Below are positions 49,943-64,000 of a DNA stretch of 64,000 nucleotides, piece after piece (the first letter of the stretch is position 1; each line of letters begins with the position of its first letter). Position numbers and translations under genes: made by a program. Source of the DNA: Begonia masoniana (taxonomy: Eukaryota; Streptophyta; Magnoliopsida; Cucurbitales; Begoniaceae); assembly GCA_022432975.1 (NCBI GenBank), contig CM039512.1, forward strand, positions 1,231,519-1,295,518, read 5' to 3'. The notes beneath the pieces were generated by a model, which had not been told where the DNA came from, ran no database searches, and worked only from the letters and a program-made list of their open reading frames with translations.

Positions 49943-50278
49943 TTAAATTTCAGTCGCACGATGTTCCTTCTTCCTCTTCTTTTTAGGCAGTTGTTCTACA
50001 CTATCATATATCATGTTCTCCTGACTAACGGCACTGCAAGAAGGGTTGTCTCCAACACATCCACCGCTGTTATTATCACCAGATTTGGATCTCTCATGCA
50101 GCCTGAGATCCTTATGGAGCTGTTTCAACTCGTTGAAAGAATCCGAAGCGCGTCTTAGGTAGACGCATAAGCCTTGAGATGCTCCATTCTCGGTGGAGAT
50201 AAAGGTAGAGAGAGTGGAAGCAGCTTTGGACAGAGAGATCGGCTTCGACGAATGAACTTTCCCTGAGGCCGTCTTCAT
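49943..50278 (-). CDS. Lys-rich protein, shortened copy
   Basis: 111 residues. The N-terminal block (VHSSKPISLSKAAST and ASDSFNELKQLHKDLR) and C-terminal basic end (PKKKRKKEHRATE) match the 307-residue copy at 47640-48563. About 196 central residues are missing through a 588-bp in-frame deletion, with CTCCTGA/CTCTTGA similarity at the break. The frame is still open. A hAT-type element at 50360 lies only 82 bases upstream of its start, so its leader and promoter are cut away. It may be silent. Confidence 0.6.
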   Translation of the reverse strand: MKTASGKVHSSKPISLSKAASTLSTFISTENGASQGLCVYLRRASDSFNELKQLHKDLRLHERSKSGDNNSGGCVGDNPSCSAVSQENMIYDSVEQLPKKKRKKEHRATEI

Positions 50279-50359
50279 AGCAGACGAAACTCGAACTTCT
50301 GCAATTGAGGATTTTATGAGTTATATGGCTTCCCGCTTCTATTTACTGATGAAACAAAG

Positions 50360-52084
50360 TAGGGGTGATCATAATAAAAAAATCCAAATTCAAAATAAAT
50401 AAATAAATAGTTAATTAATTTAGAAAATTTCAACACAAAGTAAAAATCATTGAAAATAAAGCAAGTTGGAGAACCTACGATGCCATTCGTTCGCTTCCAG
50501 CTTCCCTGTTTCTCTGAAGACAGTTTATTATGCTTGTTCATGTGATTGATTGAAATACTTAGACATAGGATATTTTTCGAGCGCAAACAAATAAAAATTA
50601 GTACAACTGCATAAGCAATAATTCAAACAAATTTGCAATGAAATAATTTTGAAGAAATATCAGATCATCCTACAAAACTATTTGTTTTACAGTCAAATAA
50701 AAGAAGGGAATAGTGATTTCCATTTGGGAAATTCATGGCACAAACAAAAACAAAAAGAAACTCCCGTGAAAAGGAGGTGGACAGGTTTAATCAAAATAAA
50801 TTTGGCCAATTCATAGTTCAATATCAAAGCAACTTCTTGGAAATTGGAGAAGGCTCTCTAAAGCTTTTGAGAGAATTAAGGCTTTAGTAATTGATAGAAA
50901 AAATACTTAGTTTCATCGAACTGTTAAGTATTAGATTGAGACACAATTACTATGTTATTCAAGACTTGAAAGTAGGAAAATCAAAGACCTGACGTTACAA
51001 ATATGTCACCGAGAAGAGAATCCATATTTACAAGCCGACACTGCAATATAATCAGTTTGCGAAGTCCAGAACAAGTATAAGTTGAAAAGCACACCTTTGG
51101 ACGAAAAAACAAGAGCAAGGCTCAAACGAAGCTGTCTGGTTGTATAATATACCACCCGCAAACCCAGAAAAAAAAATAAAAAAACAAAACCAGAACGTTT
51201 AAACCAACAAACTGACCAGAAACAGGAAAGTGTAAAATTCTATAAAAGCAAAGAGCTGATTGACAACTATTCAATTTTCTGTAACTATTCGAGATACATT
51301 AAAATAGTTGGACAAACTTTAAAAAGAAGTAAAAGAACATCCATCTAATCTGTGATAGGTTTGGGAAAGAAAGTATGACTCTGTTCAGGACGAGGTTCCA
51401 AATATAGCATTTGATGACCAAACATGTATAAGATATCACAGAAAAAAAAATCAAAACCAGAAACGTTTAAACCAACAAACTGACCAGAAACAGGAAAGTA
51501 CAAAATTCTATAAAAGCAAGAACCTGCTAAGGAATTGTAAGAAGTGAAGGAGAGGGGCAAACCAGATTCAGACTTTGTTTTATTGAAACAATAACGAAAG
51601 CGATGTAACCCGTAGGTCTAATAAAAATACAGAAACTGCAAGAGGTAAAGAGCATAGAGCTTACCTTCGTCGGTTCGTCCTTCACAGGCTGACAAAGGAA
51701 AAGCGGGTCGAACCGTCGAAGAGAGAGTGCGACGGTACTCTGTCGACTGTCGAGGCGCTACAGCGAACAGCGGCGACTGCGACTCTGCGAGAGGGAACTT
51801 CAGTAGATAACCCTATAGGCTGTACTCTGTCGACTGTCGAGTTGCTACAGCGAACAGCTGCCAGTGCGACTCTGCGAGAGGGAACTTAAGTAGATAACCC
51901 TATAGGGTTACAACCGTCCGGTTCAATTTTAGTGATTTTGTGTCATTAAAGTTGAAAACCGAAGTGAGAACTTCGATTGTGAGAAAGAAAAATCAAATTT
52001 CATTTATTTATTTTATGTGCAAAACTGCCCACTAAATATATTGTTTTTGGTCCGTTTCTTCTGGTTCAATTTTGCTCAACCCTA
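50360..52084. mobile_element. Non-autonomous hAT-type element, 1.7 kb
   Basis: Ends TAGGGGTGATCA and TGCTCAACCCTA, flanked by a perfect 8-bp duplication AAACAAAG (50352-50359 and 52085-52092). Unit A shows the uninterrupted homologous site (AAACAAGAGTAC). No transposase frame is seen. It contains two internal duplications: about 85 bases at 51170-51255 repeated at 51440-51525, and about 85 bases at 51736-51820 repeated at 51820-51905 (starting TACTCTGTCGACTGTCGAG). Confidence 0.88.
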
Positions 52085-52107
52085 AAACAAAGGACAATTA
52101 CGTCCAA

Positions 52108-52506
52108 CACCCTTGTGAGAGAAAGAGCAACACCAGCCAGAGAGTCGAGAGTATAGATTCGAGCAGTTGTCGAGGGAACGAAAGCGATTGTCTGCGAGAG
52201 AGTTTGAGACTTGAGAGAAGAAGAAATTAGAGCTTAGAAGAATAAATTATAAATAAGATTGAATTTAAGGCTAAAGTGGACCGATTCTTTTTTTTTTAAT
52301 TTTCCTGGGTTTCAAATTGATTTTTCAGAAAGCCTAAATTGATCGGTTCGGTTCGATTACTGTCGGTTCTGAATGACCAAAATCGAAAATTGAACAAATA
52401 AATTTGATTCCTACAAAATAGAACCAGAGTTCGGTTTTATTTTTTTTAAACCGATCCGATCCGAACCGATTTCACCTGTTCCGGTCCTAGGTTTTGATCA
52501 CCCCCA
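52108..52506. mobile_element. Second partial element in unit B
   Basis: Sequence absent from the homologous place in unit A. Its right end reads TTTTGATCACCCCCA, the complement of the GGGGTGATCA-type hAT terminus, and nearby DNA holds CCGATCCGATCCGAACCG words. A matching left end was not found, so it is probably truncated. Confidence 0.5.
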
Positions 52507-53021
52507 GTTAATAGTTATTCTGCAGAATAAACTAAAATTAAAAATAAAAATAAAGTTACTGCTTTAATTTCTTTTTAATTTAGTTTTAAACATTTTTATC
52601 ATAATTTTCTATCAATTCTATGCCATACAACTTAAAATACACATCTTTAAATCGGCTTAATTTGCAACTCATTTCTCAAATAATTTTGAATTGACCAACA
52701 AATGTTTATTTGCTCAATTAGAAATTGACAATTGAAAATTGAAAATAATTTTAGAAAATGTTTAAAGCAATCTCGCATTAGACGCTATGTAAAGAAAGAA
52801 TAAAAGATTGGCTCTAAAATAGCAAAATCTCAGCAGTACAAACAAACACAGATTACTGAAACATCATAATGCTTTTATTACAGTGCACCAACAAAAGCCT
52901 ACAACTTCTTTAAACCCAAGGAGCTTCACAGGGCATAGCCACAATCTACATCAAAAAGACAAGGGCAATTTTAGAACAGCTCTAAGACAAAAATCATGAG
53001 TTGAAAATAGAGAGAAACCTT

Positions 53022-59869
<6,848 letters not shown>

Positions 59870-60169
59870 TATTGTCTCTTGCTCTCTCTCTGCATGGATA
59901 TCAACCAAAAGTTCGAAGAAAAATCAGAACCACAATCCTTAAAGTCTGTGAAACCTATGCGGATAGAACTTCAGAATAGAACATCCTACTTAACAAAACA
60001 AGTAAATAGTAGTACCCGCCAAAAGAAAAGCTTTCTAGGTAATTAAATAATGGCGGAAGTTCTCTGTATTTTAATGGCGATAGACTGGAGGGACTCTTGG
60101 AGAGTGATGTTTCAGTAGTCGGGTGAGAGACGAGATTGATTGAGGGAGAGAGAAGAGAGTCCAAGAAAG

Positions 60170-63147
60170 TGGGGGGTTTTTAGTCATTTCGATCATGTTG
60201 GGACTTCTTTGTGTTTATTCAAAGACTGGTGTGTGTAACGTCTACGAGAAACCAAGGGGACCTCATATTTTTCGAGGGTAGAAATGTCCAAACTGGAAAG
60301 CAACGTCTAAAGCTTATCAGAAACTAAGACACAGCTTTGCGGTGGTTTAGGTTTGTGTTTGTCGACTCGGTCAGCATTCAACCTCGTGGTTTGCTACCAC
60401 CCCGTCAGAGAAAGATTAATTAAAAAAAAAAACATAATAAAACCAGAAACCTCAGATTCTTGCAATGTTATTGGAACTCGTAAATTACACGTATCAAATA
60501 CGACGACGAAAGGCCAACGTCGACAGGAGCCGTTTCCTCCAGCTAGCACTCTGTTTGTTTTTCTTAAAACTCTTTTCCTCGTCCCAGAACAATACGGGAA
60601 CGATTAGTCATCGGAAATTGAAAACGACAGTGAGAGTCCCGAGCAATGGCGACAAAATACCATGCACGGAGTGCAAAAAGAGAACCCAAAGACCTAAAGT
60701 TCATACTTCGATCATACAACGTCTTCAAAAAAAATTGCAAACTGGATCAACGAGACACTGAAATAAACTGGAGGAGAAAGAAGCATCAAAGTGACCGAAC
60801 TGGAGAAAATGATTCCATACAAAAGCATATGGTTAACTTTTCGAATGAGCAAAACCAGAAGAAGAGAGTTCAATACTTTGACGTCCAAAGATCAAATCCA
60901 GGACCACACAACAACCTTATAGATAGGAAGGTATTTTATAAACACATCATTACAAAAAACAATAAAGAATAATCTATCAAAAAAGAAAGTTAATCAAAAG
61001 AGATTTTTTGGTAGAGGGCACCTGGCTTCTGTAATCAAAGCTGCTTCGGCTAGACCAGGTCTTCGATTCTCCCTGAACAGAGAAAGCTGAAGCTATATAT
61101 GTCTATCTACATCTGAAATAAAGTGTTAATTAATATTGCCCATCAGATGGCAGGCGACCTGAATTTCATACCTTTATACACGACAAGGATAGGAAATTGT
61201 AGAGAGAGAGAGAGAGAGGAGGTAGAGAGAGAAAACTTTCAATCACAGAGTTGTTTTGAATTGAAAAAAAATGCAAGAATGCTAAAAGAGAGAGAATAAT
61301 TGTCGAAAGGGTTTTGGCTTCCCATCCTTTGAAACCAAAATTTCACATGGTTCTTGCACTTACTCCCATGTCTTAACCTCTGTCGCAGCTAAAATTATAG
61401 ATCTTTTATAATACCAACTTTCAGAAACTAGAGAATTCTCTTCTCTCTCTCCCTATTTCTCCCCTTCTACCACTGCCTTTTCCATGATTTAACAGACTGG
61501 AAATGCGTTGGCAAGTAGAAAAAACAACATAAAGAAATCAGAAAAACAAAACAAACGCAGGTGGAATAGTTCTGTTAGCACGTTGGGAGTTACAGGCTCT
61601 ACCAGAGCTCAGAAAACTTTTCATTTCTCTCATATCTAAATATGGATAGAGTGATGCTCCAGGTACTTGGTTTGGACACTTCTAGTGGCACAAAGTGATG
61701 TACTATTGTTTTTCCATAGATTTATCTATAAAGTAACTTATCAAAAACAAAAACCAGCATAAATTTTCACTTTACACAAATATCAGATATAAAAATTAGA
61801 TGACTGGTGTAATATTAAAAGGGATACACTTACATTTAACAAAAAGATAAAAGATCACAGAAAGGGTAGGTCACTTGGTCATAAATGGAAAAAGGTGGAC
61901 ACATGCTACGCGATGTATGATGTTGGATGATCGATTAATGACCTGCAAATTTCATCACCAACTATTGTTTATAGCCCAATAGGAAAGCAAGAGAGAGACA
62001 TCAGGACAAACTGTAGTAGGAAATGGGTTTTAATAGATTGCAAAACAACAATCTACTTTGATTTTCTTAAAAAAATCAGAAAAGAAAGCTCAGATTTGTC
62101 AATGGTGTAGTCAGATCTATCAATAGTGTCGATGGTGGGTACTGGGTCTCTTGATTTCTTAAATTATTAAGAGGGAGTGGGATTCACGAGAGAAAAGATT
62201 GGGAAGTTTGTCCCTATCATTTTGGTGTATTATAATTTCTTAGTTTTGAAGCCATAATCATGTTTCGTTGGATTAGTCTTCGGTCAAATCGTCAACTCCA
62301 TTGTAAAAGAAGATAATCCATTTTAACTGACCTTGGAAGAAACAAAAGCATCCGATGAATTTTCATTGTTTTATTATTATTATTATTTGAAAAACAAAGC
62401 TTGAATGGCCAGAAAAGGCCGAGAAGGTTAATATTAAGCTAATGATCAATGGTCATCGATAGTGGGGGAGCCCCACGTGCTGTAGGGCCCAAGGCCACGT
62501 GAACAAGCTTTTAGAAATAATCTTATCCGTTCATCGGCTGTAGGATTGTGATCATGTCAGTCCCATCTCGCACACTCCCTGTTTGGCGTCCCTGTTTGGC
62601 GTCGTGTTTCCTTTTTCGCAGTAGACCCACCCCCCCACCCAAACTCGAAAGATTTATACAACCAAAAAAGGTGGTCCCTACTCCCTCTGCGATGCCTCCC
62701 TGGAGTCATGGACTTTGAGGGAAGGGGACTGAATCATGTGCCCATCGTGTCTCCGTACCCCTCAACTTGATGTCTTGCTCAGATCGGGTTGGTTTTTTTC
62801 ATTTTTTATTAATAAAAACCCAACCGACCAAGGTAGGCAAAGGATTTTAGCCACGTCGAATTCCTCGACAGTTTGCGCATCTTTTGTTGAATTTCTCGGC
62901 AGTGTGGCCCAGTTTCGTCTTTAGCTAATCTGGCCGCACCTAACTACCTTAGATTCTACCCACACATTGGGCTTGCGGGGGGGCCGGGGGTCTATTATTT
63001 GTAAAGATTTTTTTTTCTCTCGTGTCCACTTTTAACTACATTTCTGTAAAGTGAACAATATGAAGGTTTGGATGGATTACGCCATTATTATTTATCAGAC
63101 AGTTTTAACTTCTATATAATAAAATATTGATTAAATAATTATAATAA
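60170..63147. other. PHOT1 upstream region and intergenic DNA, 3 kb
   Basis: The leader and promoter of PHOT1 lie at the left. Beyond about 60.4 kb there are several short open frames without likeness to known proteins, a (GA)n run at about 61200-61218, and CACGTG-type G-box cores near 62470-62500 in a segment reading GCCCCACGTGCTG and GGCCACGTGAAC. No gene is identified. Confidence 0.45.
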
Positions 63148-64000
63148 GGGAAATTATCGATTTGAACCCTGTACTATACACGTTTTTTCAATTCGGCCCC
63201 TGTACTAAAAAAACCGGCAAACCGAACCTTGTACTTTGATTCTGTTATCAGTTTTGACCTTCTATCAATAATTTCATAAAACTCTCATTGAAAAAACTAC
63301 TAAACAATCTTAGATTCAGTTGCAATTTTTACCACATGTTCATTACTTAATGAGAAGATAATTTAAAAATGTTTGTGATTTTTTAACATATCTACGATTT
63401 ATTATAATTTTATTTTAGTATTGTTTAAAAATATTATAATAAATCATACAAGTTTTAAAAAATTACGAAAATTTTTCTATTATCTACCCATAATATGGTG
63501 AACATCTAGAAAAAGTTTCAAATAAATCAAATATCGTTTGGTATTTGTTTAAATTAATCTCAATTTCTTCTTTATTTTATAAATTAATTTTTAAAAAAAT
63601 AACAAACAATATTTGATTTATTTGAAAACTTTTTCACATATTCAACCTATCATGGGTAGATAATAGAAAAAGTTTCGGCATTTTCTAAAATTTGTATGAT
63701 TTATTATAATATTTTTATAAAACACTAAAATAAAATTTCAATAAATCGTACATGTGTTAAAAAATCACGAAAATTTTCAGATTATCTTCTTATTAAGTAG
63801 TGAACATGTGGTAAAAATTTCAAGTGAATCTAAGATCGTTTGTTAGTTTTTTCAACGAGTATTTAATGAAATTATTGATATAAGGTCAAAACTGATAACA
63901 GAATCAAAGTACAGGGTTCGGTTTGCCGGTTTTTTTAGTACAGGGGCTGAATTGAAAAAATGTATATAGTACAGGGTTCAAATCGATAATTACCCTTATA
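63139..64000. mobile_element. Mutator-type foldback MITE at the window edge
   Basis: The element at 63148-63995 (848 bases) is almost entirely one long imperfect inverted repeat: the outer GGG(A/T)AATTATCGATTTGAACC arms, the GTACTTTGATTCTGTTATCAG segment and inner AT-rich parts pair from both ends to the middle at about 63571. The left flank is TTATAATAA (63139-63147); the right flank shows TTATA before the window ends, consistent with a 9-bp target duplication of the Mutator type. No coding capacity. Confidence 0.85.

Noticed and set aside
50360..52506. Reading 50360-52506 as one element, since both ends show GGGGTGATCA-type termini
   Set aside because: A perfect AAACAAAG duplication sits exactly at 52085-52092, and the homologous unit A places ordinary flanking sequence there, so the first element ends at 52084.
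60646..60972. Open frame of 108 codons on the plus strand
   Set aside because: Lys/Asn-rich low-complexity translation, no recognised motif, no clear splice or promoter context.
60990..61080. Reverse-strand stretch with splice-like borders and a CTAGACCAGGTCTTC word that recalls miR166
   Set aside because: It does not match miR166 and I could not fold a proper precursor with the flanking bases. The possible exon has no family likeness.

Overview
This is nuclear DNA from a flowering plant, most likely a eudicot. Genes carry GT-AG introns, intergenic DNA is AT-rich and full of plant-type mobile elements, and the proteins match plant-only families (phototropin, laccase, CrRLK1L kinase, WOX homeodomain, CCT motif, PGG-domain ankyrin protein). 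I cannot name the species from sequence alone.

Layout. 1-3150: repetitive DNA without a convincing gene. 3935-5782 (+): ankyrin/PGG membrane protein of the ANK1 type. 7681-10173 (+): single-exon HERK1-like receptor kinase. 10746-11255 (-): small basic protein with a microsatellite-encoded poly-lysine tract. 12262-13057: probable hAT-type non-autonomous element. 13996-19148 (+): ER-type Ca2+-ATPase (ECA1 type, 8 coding exons, 1064 aa). 19766-22351 (+): RNase P subunit p30 with a long plant-type tail (650 aa). 23898-25137 (-): CCT-motif protein (3 exons, 270 aa). 25.3-31.1 kb: gene-poor. 31103-32000 (-): WOX3-type homeodomain protein (2 exons, 206 aa). 34.7-42.1 kb: a mobile-element nest that also holds a plastid matK insert. 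44198-46392 (+): LAC17-like laccase (6 exons, 582 aa). 46.8-47.05 kb: a GH18 fragment. 47.4-53.4 kb: a tandem duplication of the phototropin 3' end plus its downstream neighbour gene. 53022-59869 (-): complete PHOT1 (22 coding exons, 1007 aa). 63148-63995: a large foldback element at the right edge.

The most unusual region is 34.7-42.1 kb. A plastid matK fragment lies between oppositely oriented tRNA-type SINE copies. One SINE copy is split by a Gypsy-type LTR element (36107-41917, 343-bp identical LTRs, TSD GTTTC). Inside it, gag and protease run in frame into a fragment of a host ABCA-type ABC transporter, and then into the Gypsy C-terminal tail. That joint is interrupted by a reverse-oriented, internally deleted Copia element (38609-41471, 197-bp LTRs, TSD AAATC). 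The Copia is itself interrupted by a 790-bp hAT-type element (39895-40684, TSD ACTGACGA). The outer LTRs are identical while the inner Copia LTRs differ at 2 positions, which suggests that the whole composite moved as one unit.

The host genes are unrelated in function and form no operon-like unit; each has its own promoter. Exon limits come from splice consensus, reading-frame continuity and remembered family sequence, not from transcripts.
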